Positions 19,676 to 28,432 of a stretch of 64,000 nucleotides of DNA are shown in pieces. The notes beneath the pieces are model-generated. The model saw nothing but the letters and a program-made list of their open reading frames with translations, did not search any database and was not told the origin of the DNA. This DNA comes from Stappia sp. MMSF_3263 (GTDB taxonomy: Bacteria; Pseudomonadota; Alphaproteobacteria; Rhizobiales; Stappiaceae). The number at the start of each line of letters is the position of its first letter. The first letter of the stretch is position 1. A program made the translations under genes and the position numbers. The stretch lies in NCBI RefSeq assembly GCF_030733745.1, contig NZ_JASHIK010000008.1, forward strand, positions 124,001 through 188,000. The letters are read 5' to 3'.

Positions 19676-19741
19676 AACGGCGTTCTTGCGACACCCGGCA
19701 CAATGATGCGGCCACGCTCTGGCGACAGGCTCTCCCGAAAC

Positions 19742-20179
19742 CTAACCACGATGTACGAACCAGGCCCCACAGGCTGTCAGCAGCGTGGCGGCGCCATAGC
19801 ACCACAGGCCGGGCAAGGTCGCTGCCGCGGCAAGACCACTGGTCTTCGCCGCGAAGACGACCAGGGCAACCAGCATCACATCCATCATCGACCATTTGCC
19901 AAGTCCGTGCATGAGCGCAAGTCCCAGTCCCGACCGGCCGGCAACTGCGGCGACATGCAGGGCCAGGATCTTGGCCGCCGGAAAGGCAATCGACAGGGCT
20001 CCCACAAGCACGGCAAGTCCGGCCTCTCCGTCCCGCCAGAGTCCGTTGACGATTTCGAGCAAGGACGGTCGATCGGTGAGGAAGAAGAGCCGTTCCAGCT
20101 CCATCAGGGGCAGCGTCAGGCCGAGCACGAAAGAAACCGTTGCTGCGGGAAGCACAAGGGCGAGAACAAGACGGCGCAC
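19742..20179 (-). CDS. PqiA-like paraquat-inducible membrane protein
   Basis: A 145-residue inner-membrane protein with four hydrophobic segments, at about residues 3-25, 53-80, 92-112 and 117-140. It matches one PqiA domain: LPLMELERLFFLTDRPSLLEIVNGLWRDGE, then FPAAKILALHVAA and KWSMMDVMLVALVVFAAK. E. coli PqiA has two such domains plus zinc ribbons; this version has one and no CxxC motifs. Typical PqiA partners (MCE proteins PqiB and PqiC) are absent here. The start is GTG 20179. Roles in envelope lipid homeostasis are known for PqiABC but cannot be assumed for this orphan domain. Confidence 0.78.
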   Translation of the reverse strand: MRRLVLALVLPAATVSFVLGLTLPLMELERLFFLTDRPSLLEIVNGLWRDGEAGLAVLVGALSIAFPAAKILALHVAAVAGRSGLGLALMHGLGKWSMMDVMLVALVVFAAKTSGLAAAATLPGLWCYGAATLLTACGAWFVHRG

Positions 20180-20532
20180 GCGTCAGCTACTCCGCAGTCT
20201 GCTCGGCGAGATCGGCGGCAAGATCTGGCAGACGTTCCAGCGCATGGGTGCCGCGTGCAGACCGGCATCGCGCCCGTTGCCAACAGGTGCGGAAACGCAC
20301 TGCCTCGCCGCGACGGAGCGCCGCCGGATATCGATGGAGGCCGCGACCCCGCTCCGGGCACCTTCTTTGTGGGCCTTGCCGGCCGCCGCATCTCGGATCG
20401 TCGACATGGGTGTTGCTATCCCATGAGACGGGCCCGGCCGCAAGCTCGCCGACCGCTGACATCGGCACAGCGCGAAAAGGGCGCGCGCCAGGCCGGCGTC
20501 CACCCCAAAACAGACTCAGAAAAATCGAACTC
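20180..20532. other. 353-bp region without a supported gene
   Basis: Lies between fliJ and the PqiA-like gene. Two minus-strand frames stay open into the PqiA start. One ends at 20187 (ERLPDLAADLAEQTAE) and one runs 20407-20183 (MSTIRDAAAGKAHKEG). Neither has a convincing ribosome site or a recognisable domain, and both are Arg/Cys-rich in part. A decayed small gene is possible. I see no terminator or RNA gene here. Confidence 0.4.
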
Positions 20533-20952
20533 CTAGCGCGAGGTTCCGCCAGTCTTGCGACGCGAGGCGATCTCGTCCAGGGCTTCTTGCTCGGCCGCCT
20601 CGCGCTCGTTGCGCTCGCGGATCTGATCACGCTCTTCCAGCAGCTCGAACTTCTTCAATTCCTCGAGCGCGGCACGCAGGTCCTCGCGCGCGGCTTCCAG
20701 CTGGTCGGTCAGTTCCTCAGCCGAATTCAGCAGGTTGTCGCGACGCTGCGCGGCTGCCTTTGCAAAGGTCGGATAAGCGAAATGACCGACATCCGTGATC
20801 CCGACACGCTGCTGCTCCGCGGCGATCTGATCGTCCAGCTCACGGGCCATGCGCTTGAACTCGTCGACCATCGACTCGATCTGAGCCAGCTGGCGGCGGC
20901 GCTCGTCGACCTGGAACTGCTTCAGGCGAATGAGACTCTCACGCGACTTCAT
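20533..20952 (-). CDS. fliJ: Flagellar export chaperone FliJ
   Basis: A 139-residue protein that is almost entirely alpha-helical coiled coil, rich in Glu, Arg, Gln and Ala. Examples are LIRLKQFQVDERRRQLAQIE at the N-terminus and EELKKFELLEERDQIRERNE near the C-terminus. FliJ forms the central stalk of the flagellar type III export ATPase and escorts substrates. Identification rests on length, coiled-coil character and its place 29 bp downstream of fliI on the same strand. ATG 20952. Sequence conservation in this family is weak, so the context carries much of the weight. Confidence 0.88.
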   Translation of the reverse strand: MKSRESLIRLKQFQVDERRRQLAQIESMVDEFKRMARELDDQIAAEQQRVGITDVGHFAYPTFAKAAAQRRDNLLNSAEELTDQLEAAREDLRAALEELKKFELLEERDQIRERNEREAAEQEALDEIASRRKTGGTSR

Positions 20953-20981
20953 TACTCGATACTCCCGTTACCGATGCCAAC

Positions 20982-22307
20982 CTACGCGAGAGTCATTTCC
21001 AAAAGGTTGGCAAGATCAACATAGCCCGCTTCGATCGAACTCGCCTCTCCTTTCGATTGCCCGAGAAACGTTTCAAGCGCGTCATGGCGCCGGATGGCCT
21101 CGTCGACAACCGCATCCGAACCGCGCTTGTAGGCGCCAAGCCGGATCAGTTCCTCCATGTCGGTGTAGGTCGCCATCAGGGCACGGGCCTTGCGCAGCAA
21201 AGGCTGCACATTGTCCGGCACGCAGCGCGGCATGGTGCGCGACACGGATTTCAGCACATTGATAGCCGGATAGCGGCCGCGCTCGGCGATCGCACGCTCC
21301 ATCACGATATGCCCGTCGAGAATGCCGCGCACCGCATCGGCAACGGGTTCGTTGTGATTGTCGCCCTCGACCAGCACCGTGAACAACCCCGTCACCGAGC
21401 CGGAGCCGGAACGGCCCGGTCCGGCTCGTTCCAGTAGTCTCGGCAGTTCCGTGAAGACGGTCGGCGTGTATCCTTTCGAGGTCGGCGGCTCACCGACCGA
21501 CAGGCCGATCTCGCGCTGCGCCATGGCGAAACGCGTCACCGAATCCATCATGCACATGACATTCTTGCCGGCGTCGCGAAAATGCTCCGCCACGGTCATC
21601 GTCAGATAGGCGGCCTGGCGGCGCATCAGCACGCTTTCGTCCGAGGTGGCGACCACCACCACGGAACGGGCCAGACCCTCCGGCCCGAGATCGTCCTCGA
21701 TGAATTCCTGAACCTCGCGGCCGCGTTCCCCGATCAGGCCGATGACCGCGACATCGGCGGCCATGTTGCGCGCGATCATCGACATCAACACCGACTTGCC
21801 GACGCCGGAGCCGGCGAAGATGCCCATCCGCTGTCCCTCGCAGCAGGTGACGAACGTGTTGAGCGCCCTGACGCCGAGATCAAGCGGCGGGCCGACACGG
21901 CCGCGCTCGTTGGCCGGCGGCGGCGTCGACCTGAGCCGGCGTGGCTCACCTCCCGCCGGCAACGCACCGCGGCCGTCGATCGGCTCGCCCATGGCGTTGA
22001 CCACACGTCCGAGCCAGGCGTCGCAGGGATAGGAAAGGCTTTCGCGCGCCACCAGAACCGCCCGGCAGCCCATCCGTACCCCTTCCAGACCCGCGAAGGG
22101 CATGCAAAGCGCCCGCTCCTCGCGAAAACCGACGACCTCCGCATGAACCGGCAGACCGCCCTCCCCGCTTTCCACAGCGAGCAGCGCGCCGACGCTCATC
22201 TCGTGGATCGGACCGGCGATTTCCAGCAGCAAACCCTGCACGGAGACCACCCGGCCATAGACCTCCGCGGGCATGAGCGCTTCCAGTTCTGCAAACAGCG
22301 GGTCCAT
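20982..22307 (-). CDS. fliI: Flagellum-specific export ATPase FliI
   Basis: A 441-residue AAA-type rotary ATPase of the flagellar type III secretion apparatus at the cytoplasmic face of the basal body. The Walker A motif is GSGVGKS ([12 protein letters not shown]). A Walker B-like strand [21 protein letters not shown] follows, then the family signature [24 protein letters not shown]. An N-terminal beta-barrel (residues 15-85) precedes the nucleotide-binding core. Length matches the family. ATG 22307. It forms a two-gene operon with fliJ and is divergent from ctrA; in related alphaproteobacteria CtrA controls early flagellar genes, so shared regulation through the 22.3-22.7 kb region is likely. 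Confidence 0.97.
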   Translation of the reverse strand: MDPLFAELEALMPAEVYGRVVSVQGLLLEIAGPIHEMSVGALLAVESGEGGLPVHAEVVGFREERALCMPFAGLEGVRMGCRAVLVARESLSYPCDAWLGRVVNAMGEPIDGRGALPAGGEPRRLRSTPPPANERGRVGPPLDLGVRALNTFVTCCEGQRMGIFAGSGVGKSVLMSMIARNMAADVAVIGLIGERGREVQEFIEDDLGPEGLARSVVVVATSDESVLMRRQAAYLTMTVAEHFRDAGKNVMCMMDSVTRFAMAQREIGLSVGEPPTSKGYTPTVFTELPRLLERAGPGRSGSGSVTGLFTVLVEGDNHNEPVADAVRGILDGHIVMERAIAERGRYPAINVLKSVSRTMPRCVPDNVQPLLRKARALMATYTDMEELIRLGAYKRGSDAVVDEAIRRHDALETFLGQSKGEASSIEAGYVDLANLLEMTLA

Positions 22308-22494
22308 CTGATCCTCAAGGGTCGGTAAAGAAGGTCCCAGAAAGCGACCTCACGGTAACCTATCATTTACGAGTTTGGTTAATCTTAATTGCGAGGGTTC
22401 ATGGATGGAAAGCCAGCCTGGGACCCGCGTTCGGCGTAGAGGTGAGTCACGTGAGTCGTTTGTAGCGGCTCGTTAATGTGAAACTTGAAGATTC

Positions 22495-22513
22495 TATGGA
22501 AAGGATTTCCATA
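22495..22513. repeat. Inverted repeat 1 in ctrA leader
   Basis: TATGGAAA-N3-TTTCCATA, perfect 8-bp arms, shares the core TGGAAA-N3-TTTCCA with the next repeat. Their centres (22504 and 22536) are 32 bp apart, about three helical turns. It looks like one of a pair of dimer-binding sites upstream of ctrA. Confidence 0.7.
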
Positions 22514-22525
22514 TATTTTTCAAGT

Positions 22526-22546
22526 GATTGGAAAAGATTTCCAATC
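22526..22546. repeat. Inverted repeat 2 in ctrA leader
   Basis: GATTGGAAA-N3-TTTCCAATC, perfect 9-bp arms, with the same core and spacer length as repeat 1. It is about 147 bp upstream of the ctrA start. I do not recognise the cognate regulator. Confidence 0.7.
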
Positions 22547-22692
22547 TACCCTCATCGGAGCTTGCAGGTGTGAATCAGAATTTGTTAACCATTGTCTCAC
22601 ACAGTGAGTCGAAGTTAACTGCAGTCCTTAGAGCACCGGGAGCGTATCGGCCGGCGCGGCTTGCCCAGGATAGGCAGACATAGGGGATTGGC

Positions 22693-23382
22693 ATGCGTGT
22701 CCTGTTGATCGAGGATGACAGCGCCACGGCGCAGAGCATCGAGTTGATGCTTAAGTCCGAAAATTTCAACGTCTACACGACGGATCTTGGCGAGGAAGGT
22801 ATCGACCTCGGCAAACTCTACGACTACGACATTATCATGCTGGATCTCAACCTGCCCGACATGTCGGGCTACGAGGTCCTGCGCACGCTTCGCGTGTCCA
22901 AGGTGAAGACACCGATCCTTATCCTGTCCGGTCTTGCCGGCATCGAGGACAAGGTACGCGGTCTCGGCTTCGGCGCCGACGACTACATGACCAAGCCGTT
23001 CCACAAGGACGAGCTCGTGGCCCGCATCCATGCGATCGTGCGCCGCTCCAAGGGTCATGCCCAGTCGGTCATCACCACGGGCGACCTGATCGTCAATCTC
23101 GACACCAAGACCGTCGAGGTTTCCGGCCAGCGCGTGCATCTGACCGGCAAGGAATACCAGATGCTCGAGCTTCTTTCCCTGCGCAAGGGAACGACGCTCA
23201 CCAAGGAGATGTTCCTCAATCATCTCTACGGCGGCATGGACGAGCCGGAACTGAAGATCATCGACGTGTTCATCTGCAAGCTGCGCAAGAAGCTCGCAGC
23301 CGCCACGTCGGGGAAGAACTACATCGAGACCGTCTGGGGCCGCGGCTATGTGCTGCGCGAACCCGAGGAGAAGGCCGCCTGA
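22693..23382 (+). CDS. ctrA: Cell-cycle response regulator CtrA
   Basis: A 229-residue OmpR/PhoB-type regulator. The receiver domain has the acidic pocket (IEDDSAT), the phospho-acceptor Asp51 ([12 protein letters not shown]) and Lys in TKPFHKDE. The DNA-binding winged helix spans about residues 130-220 and contains segments near-identical to Caulobacter CtrA, such as [20 protein letters not shown] and [19 protein letters not shown]. CtrA binds TTAA-N7-TTAA boxes and controls cell cycle, flagella and envelope genes after phosphorylation through CckA-ChpT. The C-terminus ends in EEKAA, compatible with ClpXP degradation. AGGGGA precedes the ATG. The phosphotransferase chpT is 9 kb away in this window. 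Confidence 0.98.
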   Translation: MRVLLIEDDSATAQSIELMLKSENFNVYTTDLGEEGIDLGKLYDYDIIMLDLNLPDMSGYEVLRTLRVSKVKTPILILSGLAGIEDKVRGLGFGADDYMTKPFHKDELVARIHAIVRRSKGHAQSVITTGDLIVNLDTKTVEVSGQRVHLTGKEYQMLELLSLRKGTTLTKEMFLNHLYGGMDEPELKIIDVFICKLRKKLAAATSGKNYIETVWGRGYVLREPEEKAA

Positions 23383-23525
23383 GGCACACGCCTCCCGCGT
23401 CTGCCTTGTCGGTTCCTCCGGCCCTCGACTCGAGCCCGCCCGTCGGCACTGGCCGACTGCCCGGCCCCGCTTCTTGCGGGTCCCGGCGTCGGTAAATGCC
23501 CGGATGGCTCATCGGAACGCCTGTC

Positions 23526-23552
23526 AAAAGCCCCGCCACTGGCGGGGCTTTT
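23526..23552 (+). terminator. Intrinsic terminator downstream of ctrA
   Basis: A ten-base-pair stem AAGCCCCGCC/GGCGGGGCTT with an ACT loop and flanking A and T runs, 145 bp after the ctrA stop. It could work in both directions. Confidence 0.8.
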
Positions 23553-23760
23553 GTCGTTGAGCCGGCCTGATCGGGGCCGTTTGTTTCCGCTCTGCTTGTC
23601 CGGCAGCGCGGGTTGACGTTGACATCGAGCCGCCACGCGGTCGCCCTCCGCGTGTGCGCCTTGCGCACCGGCCTTGCCTGCACACGCATGCAAGCAACAA
23701 GTGACGAAAGCAGTTCTGCAATCGACGCTCCCAGGAAGAAAATTCCGTTCAGGCAGGCAA

Positions 23761-23781
23761 AATAGAACAATGCGTTCTATT
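23761..23781. promoter_or_regulatory. Inverted repeat (candidate operator) upstream of dppA
   Basis: AATAGAAC-N5-GTTCTATT, perfect 8-bp arms, centred 132 bp upstream of the dppA start. Form and position suit a dimeric repressor site controlling the transporter operon. No regulator gene is adjacent. Confidence 0.6.
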
Positions 23782-23902
23782 GTAAGCGATAGAGCGCGGC
23801 TTTATCGTGCGCGCAAGGCCGCCGCCACGCAAATGCAGCTTCCACAAGGTAAAATACCGGGATGCTTCCGGCGCGGCCGAAGATACAAACGGGAGATTTT
23901 CA

Positions 23903-25507
23903 ATGATCATTCGCCGCACCATGAAGGCTGCGCTACTGGGCGTCAGTCTCGCCCTTATCGCGGCTACCGCCGCGCAATCCAAGACCCTTGTCTATTGCTC
24001 GGAAGGCTCGCCGGAGGGTTTCGACACCGCACTCTATACCGCGGGCACCACCTTCGACGCGTCTTCCAAGCCGGTGTACAACCGCCTTGTCGAGTTCAAG
24101 CGCGGCACCACCGAAGTCCTGCCGGGTCTTGCCGAAAGCTGGAGCGTTTCCGACGACGGCCTGGAATACACGTTCAACCTGCGCAAGGGCGTGAAGTTCC
24201 ACACCACATCCTTTTTCACGCCGACGCGCGACTTCAACGCCGACGACGTGATCTACTCTTTCGGTCGCCAGCTCGACAAGGATCACCCTTGGCACGCCTA
24301 TACGGCCGGGGCCTCCTGGGAATATTTCAACGGCATGTCGATGCCTGATCTCATCAAGGAGATCGTCAAGGTCGACGACCACACTGTGAAATTCGTGCTC
24401 AACCGGCCGGAAGCGCCGATGATCGCCAACCTCGCGATGGATTTCGCCTCGATCCTCTCCGCCGAATACGCCGACAAGCTCGCTGCCGACGGCAAGATGG
24501 AGATGATGAACCAGGAGCCGCTCGGCACCGGTCCGTTCTCCTTCGTCGGTTACCAGAAGGACGCGGTCATCCGCTATCAGGCCTTCGCCGATTACTGGGG
24601 TGGCAAGCAGCCGATCGACAATCTCGTATTCGCCATCACGACCGACGCGGCCGTGCGCCTGCAGAAGCTGAAGGCCGGCGAGTGCCACGTGGCGCCCTAT
24701 CCGGCGCCCGCCGACATCGCCGACATCAAGGCTGACGGCAACCTGACGCTGATGGAGCAGCAGGGGCTCAACGTCGGCTACCTCGCCTACAACACTCAGA
24801 TGACCCCCTTCGACAATCCGAAGGTCCGCAAGGCCCTGAACATGGCCATCAACAAGCAGGCCATTCTCGACGCGGTGTTCCAGGGCTCCGGCCAGGCAGC
24901 CAAGAACCCGATCCCGCCGACCATGTGGTCCTACAACGACACCATCCAGGACGATCCCTACGATCCGGATGCGGCCAAGGCGATGCTCGAGGAAGCCGGT
25001 GTTTCCGACCTGAAGATGAAGGTCTGGGCGATGCCGGTGCAGCGCCCCTACAATCCGAACGCACGCCGCATGGCCGAGGTGATCCAGGCCGACTTCGCCA
25101 AGGTTGGCGTCGAGGTCGAGATCGTTTCCTATGAGTGGGGCGAGTATCTCTCCCGTTCCAAGGAAAAGGACCGCGACGGCGCCGTGCTGCTCGGCTGGAC
25201 CGGCGACAACGGCGATCCGGACAACTTCCTCGCCGTGCTGCTCGGTTGCGATGCCGTCGGCGGCGCCAACCGCGCCCAGTGGTGCCATCAGCCCTTCGAG
25301 GACCTGATCCAGAAGGCCAAGGTGGTCTCCGACAAGGAAGAGCGCACCAAGCTCTACGAGCAGGCGCAGGTCGTGTTCAAGGAACAGGCTCCGTGGGCGA
25401 CCATAGCCCATTCGGTCGTGTTCATGCCGATGTCCTCGAAGGTCAGCGGCTATGTCATGGACCCGCTCGGCGGCCACTGGTTCGACGGCGTCGACATCGC
25501 CGAATGA
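23903..25507 (+). CDS. dppA: Dipeptide ABC transporter, periplasmic binding protein
   Basis: A 534-residue family 5 solute-binding protein with a Sec signal (MKAALLGVSLALIAATAAQS, mature start at Lys-Thr-Leu). The mature N-terminus TLVYCSEGSPEGFDTALYTAG and the following KPVYNRLVEFKRGTTEVLPGLAE follow E. coli DppA closely. This supports a dipeptide role over nickel or glutathione homologues. It delivers peptides in the periplasm to the DppBCDF importer encoded just downstream. ATG 23903 follows CGGGAGATTTTCA; the upstream in-frame extension has no signal peptide character. A strong hairpin separates it from dppB, and an inverted repeat precedes the operon. Confidence 0.95.
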   Translation: MIIRRTMKAALLGVSLALIAATAAQSKTLVYCSEGSPEGFDTALYTAGTTFDASSKPVYNRLVEFKRGTTEVLPGLAESWSVSDDGLEYTFNLRKGVKFHTTSFFTPTRDFNADDVIYSFGRQLDKDHPWHAYTAGASWEYFNGMSMPDLIKEIVKVDDHTVKFVLNRPEAPMIANLAMDFASILSAEYADKLAADGKMEMMNQEPLGTGPFSFVGYQKDAVIRYQAFADYWGGKQPIDNLVFAITTDAAVRLQKLKAGECHVAPYPAPADIADIKADGNLTLMEQQGLNVGYLAYNTQMTPFDNPKVRKALNMAINKQAILDAVFQGSGQAAKNPIPPTMWSYNDTIQDDPYDPDAAKAMLEEAGVSDLKMKVWAMPVQRPYNPNARRMAEVIQADFAKVGVEVEIVSYEWGEYLSRSKEKDRDGAVLLGWTGDNGDPDNFLAVLLGCDAVGGANRAQWCHQPFEDLIQKAKVVSDKEERTKLYEQAQVVFKEQAPWATIAHSVVFMPMSSKVSGYVMDPLGGHWFDGVDIAE

Positions 25508-25567
25508 CCCTGACATCGAAGCGCCGCCGCGACCCCGTTCGGGTCCGGCGGTAGCCCATCGATTTCC

Positions 25568-25593
25568 CGCACCGGCCCTTACCGGCCGGTGCG
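25568..25593 (+). other. Intra-operon hairpin between dppA and dppB
   Basis: CGCACCGGCC pairs with GGCCGGTGCG (10 bp, 6-nt loop) in the 105-bp dppA-dppB gap, with only three Ts after a short spacer. It is probably an mRNA-stabilising or attenuating hairpin that favours high binding-protein levels. Confidence 0.65.
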
Positions 25594-25612
25594 GTCGTTT
25601 GGATGCATCAAG

Positions 25613-26620
25613 ATGATCCGTTTCCTGTTCAGCCGGCTGCTGCTGCTCGTGCCGACCTTTCTCGGCGTGACCATCGTCTCCTTCGGCTTCATTCGCGTGC
25701 TGCCCGGCGACCCCGTGCTGCTGCTCGCCGGAGAGCGCGGCGTTTCGGAGGAACGCTACCGTCAGTTGATGGAACAGTTCGGCTTCTCCCGCCCTATCTG
25801 GGAGCAGTATTTCGACTATCTCGGCGGCGTTCTCACAGGCGATCTCGGCAATTCGATCGTCACCAAGAAGCCGGTGGTCACCGAGTTCTTCACCCTGTTC
25901 CCAGCCACCGTCGAACTGGCTTTGTGCGCCATCGTCCTGGCCGTCGCGATAGGACTGCCGCTTGGCATCTTCGCCGCCGTTCGTCGGGGCTCCGTCGCCG
26001 ACCAGGCAATCATGGGGACGGCTCTGATCGGCTATTCGATGCCGATCTTCTGGTGGGGCCTGCTGCTCATCATCCTGTTTTCAGGCATCCTGCAATGGAC
26101 GCCGGTCTCGGGCCGCATCTCCCTGATGTTCTTCTTTCCTCAGGTGACCGGCTTCATGTTGATCGACAGTCTCCTGTCTGGCCAGAAAGGTGCCTTCACC
26201 TCCGCTCTCAGCCATCTCGCCCTGCCCTCGATCGTGCTGGCGACGATCCCGCTCGCGGTGATCGCCCGCCAGACCCGCTCGGCCATGCTCGAGGTGCTCG
26301 GCGAGGACTACGTGCGCACGGCCCGTGCCAAGGGCCTCGCACCCTCCCGGGTCATAGGACTGCACGCGCTGCGCAATGCCCTCATTCCGGTGATCACGAC
26401 GATCGGCCTACAGGTCGGCGTGCTGCTGGGCGGAGCGATCCTTACCGAGACGATCTTCTCCTGGCCTGGCATCGGCAAGTGGATGCTCGACAGCATTTCG
26501 AGACGCGACTACCCGGTCGTCCAGGGCGGCCTGTTGATGATCGCCGCCATCGTGATGATCGTGAACCTGACGGTCGACATGCTCTACGGCCTCGTCAATC
26601 CGCGCATCCGCCACCACTGA
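25613..26620 (+). CDS. dppB: Dipeptide ABC transporter permease DppB
   Basis: A 335-residue inner-membrane permease with six membrane segments. The first is RFLFSRLLLLVPTFLGVTIV, and FIRVLPGDPVLLLAGERG follows in the first periplasmic loop, typical of DppB/OppB. The cytoplasmic EAA loop is visible as YVRTARAKGLAPSRVIGLHALRNALIPV. It pairs with DppC to form the translocation pore. ATG 25613 (MIRFLFSR) is chosen by family alignment; the ribosome site is weak, and a longer frame from 25589 would start inside the hairpin. It lies 17 bp before dppC. Confidence 0.95.
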   Translation: MIRFLFSRLLLLVPTFLGVTIVSFGFIRVLPGDPVLLLAGERGVSEERYRQLMEQFGFSRPIWEQYFDYLGGVLTGDLGNSIVTKKPVVTEFFTLFPATVELALCAIVLAVAIGLPLGIFAAVRRGSVADQAIMGTALIGYSMPIFWWGLLLIILFSGILQWTPVSGRISLMFFFPQVTGFMLIDSLLSGQKGAFTSALSHLALPSIVLATIPLAVIARQTRSAMLEVLGEDYVRTARAKGLAPSRVIGLHALRNALIPVITTIGLQVGVLLGGAILTETIFSWPGIGKWMLDSISRRDYPVVQGGLLMIAAIVMIVNLTVDMLYGLVNPRIRHH

Positions 26621-26637
26621 GCGCCGGAGAAAAGACA

Positions 26638-27567
26638 ATGACAGAACCGTCCACCGGAGCTTCCGCGATTCCCGCCTCCGTCGCAGCCGAAAGCCGCGAC
26701 GCGACGCGCAAGATGCTCGCCGAGTTCTGGTTCTATTTTTCCCAGAACCGCGGCGCCGTTATCGGCCTTGTCGTGTTCGTCACCCTCGTCATCGTGGCAC
26801 TGGCCGCCCCGCTCATTGCTCCGCACGATCCCGACCTGCAATACCGCGACAGCTTCCTGACGCCGCCCGTATGGCAGGACGGCGGCAAGGCCGCCTTCCT
26901 GCTGGGCACCGATGCGGTCGGCCGCGACATTCTCTCGCGGTTGATCTACGGCGCCCGCTTCTCGCTGTTCATCGGTCTCGTCGTGGTCACCATCGCCCTT
27001 TCGGGCGGCATCGTGCTGGGTCTCGTCGCCGGTTATCTCCGCGGTTGGGTCGACACGGTCATCATGCGGATCATGGACGTCATCCTCGCGTTCCCCTCAC
27101 TGCTGCTCGCGCTGGTTCTCGTCGCCGTGCTGGGCCCGGGCCTCGTCAACGCGATGATCGCCATCGCACTGGTCCTCCAGCCGCATTTCGTCCGCCTCAC
27201 CCGGGCCGCCGTGCTGTCGGAGCGCAGCCGCGACTATGTCGTCGCCGCACGCCTTGCCGGCGCCGGCAATATCCGGCTGATGTTCAGGACGATCCTGCCC
27301 AACTGCCTCGCACCTCTTATCGTCCAGGCGACACTCTCCTTCTCCAGTGCGATCCTCGACGCCGCCGCCCTCGGCTTCCTCGGCATGGGCGCCCAGCCTC
27401 CCACGCCGGAATGGGGCACAATGCTGGCCGAGGCGCGCGAGTTCATCCTGCGGGCCTGGTGGGTCGTCACCTTTCCCGGCCTTGCCATTCTGGTGACGGT
27501 GCTTGCCATCAACCTTGTCGGCGACGGATTGCGCGATGCCCTCGATCCCAAGCTGAAGCGGAGCTGA
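26638..27567 (+). CDS. dppC: Dipeptide ABC transporter permease DppC
   Basis: A 309-residue permease. A polar N-terminal 40 residues lead into the OppC-type first membrane helix (GAVIGLVVFVTLVIVALAAPLI). The HLGTDAVGRDILSRL-like motif of the family appears as FLLGTDAVGRDILSRLIYG. The EAA loop reads YVVAARLAGAGNIRLMFRTILPN. Five further helices follow. ATG 26638 is preceded by GGAG. It is in tight linkage with dppB and with dppD, which starts 4 bp after its stop. Confidence 0.95.
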   Translation: MTEPSTGASAIPASVAAESRDATRKMLAEFWFYFSQNRGAVIGLVVFVTLVIVALAAPLIAPHDPDLQYRDSFLTPPVWQDGGKAAFLLGTDAVGRDILSRLIYGARFSLFIGLVVVTIALSGGIVLGLVAGYLRGWVDTVIMRIMDVILAFPSLLLALVLVAVLGPGLVNAMIAIALVLQPHFVRLTRAAVLSERSRDYVVAARLAGAGNIRLMFRTILPNCLAPLIVQATLSFSSAILDAAALGFLGMGAQPPTPEWGTMLAEAREFILRAWWVVTFPGLAILVTVLAINLVGDGLRDALDPKLKRS

Positions 27568-27571
27568 GACA

Positions 27572-28432
27572 ATGAGCCTGCTCGAAATCCGCAATCTCAG
27601 GGTCGAGTTCGACACCGTTGGCGGCGCGTTCCGCGCGCTCGACGGGGTCGACTACTCCGTCGAGGCGGGCGAGGTGCTTGCGATTGTCGGTGAAAGCGGC
27701 TCCGGCAAGTCGGTCGCCATGCTGGCCCTGATGGGCCTCCTGCCCGACACCGCGACCGTCTCCGCCGACCGCATGGCCTTCGAAGGCATCGACCTGCGCA
27801 CGCTGACCGCGGCCCAGCGCCGCAAGGTCATCGGCAAGGACATCTCGATGATCTTCCAGGAACCGATCGCGAGCCTCAATCCCTGTTTCACCGTAAGCTT
27901 CCAGCTCGACGAGGTGCTCAAGGCGCATACGGACTTGAATCGCCGGCAACGGCACGACCGCATCGTCGAACTGCTGACCGCCGTCGGCATCCCCGAGCCG
28001 GAGCGCCGCATGAAGGCCTTCCCGCACCAGATGTCCGGCGGCCAATGCCAGCGCGTCATGATTGCCATCGCCACCGCCTGCCATCCCAAGCTGCTGATCG
28101 CCGACGAACCGACCACCGCGCTCGACGTGACCATCCAGAAGCAGATTCTCGACCTCCTGACGGCACTGCAACGTGACCACGGCATGGGACTGATCATGAT
28201 CACCCATGACATGGGTGTCGTCGCCGAGACCGCCGACCGTGTCGTCGTCCAGTACCAGGGGCGACAGATGGAGACGGCAGATGTGCTGACGCTCTTCGAG
28301 AGCCCGTCCAGTTCCTACACCAAGGCGCTGCTTTCGGCGCTGCCGGAAAACGCCACCGGCGACCGGTTGCCGACCGTTGCCGATTTCGCCGAGACATTCG
28401 CAGCTCATGGCAACACGGAGGTCCGCCCGTGA
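27572..28432 (+). CDS. dppD: Dipeptide ABC transporter ATPase DppD
   Basis: A 286-residue cytoplasmic ATPase. Walker A is GESGSGKS (about residues 41-48), the Q-loop is IFQEPIASLNP, the ABC signature is MSGGQCQR, Walker B is LLIADEPTTALD and the switch is THDMG. It is shorter than E. coli DppD (327), mainly by lacking most of the C-terminal oligopeptide/dipeptide (oligo_HPY) extension with its cysteines. Whether this affects the iron-sulphur site seen in some homologues is unknown. Its stop overlaps the dppF GTG start as GTGA. Confidence 0.93.
   Translation: MSLLEIRNLRVEFDTVGGAFRALDGVDYSVEAGEVLAIVGESGSGKSVAMLALMGLLPDTATVSADRMAFEGIDLRTLTAAQRRKVIGKDISMIFQEPIASLNPCFTVSFQLDEVLKAHTDLNRRQRHDRIVELLTAVGIPEPERRMKAFPHQMSGGQCQRVMIAIATACHPKLLIADEPTTALDVTIQKQILDLLTALQRDHGMGLIMITHDMGVVAETADRVVVQYQGRQMETADVLTLFESPSSSYTKALLSALPENATGDRLPTVADFAETFAAHGNTEVRP

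Larger units (their letters stand above)
22308..22692. promoter_or_regulatory. Divergent fliI-ctrA control region
   Basis: A 385-bp AT-richer region. It holds four GANTC sites (22444, 22453, 22572, 22606), two perfect inverted repeats (listed separately), and several TTAA-containing half sites (22379, 22385, 22473, 22585, 22615). None of the TTAA pairs has the 7-bp spacing of a full CtrA box. A further small repeat CTCAC-ACA-GTGAG lies at about 22597-22609. GANTC density suggests CcrM/GcrA-linked, cell-cycle-dependent transcription of ctrA, as known in Caulobacter. Confidence 0.65.
23383..23902. other. 520-bp intergenic region between ctrA and dppA
   Basis: Contains the terminator at 23526-23552 and the inverted repeat at 23761-23781. 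Small open frames here are Arg/Pro-rich shadows with no ribosome sites. The last 120 bp should hold the dpp promoter; I cannot assign a convincing -35/-10 pair. Confidence 0.55.

Noticed and set aside
20140-21024. Plus-strand 294-codon frame over fliJ and its flank
   Set aside because: Antisense to fliJ, no ribosome site, and composition typical of a shadow frame.
22379-22388. Closely spaced TTAA pair near ctrA considered as a CtrA box
   Set aside because: The spacing is 2 bp, not 7, and no other TTAA pair in the region has the correct spacing.
23933-25516. 527-codon open frame opposite dppA
   Set aside because: Antisense shadow of a strongly conserved binding protein; no start signal.
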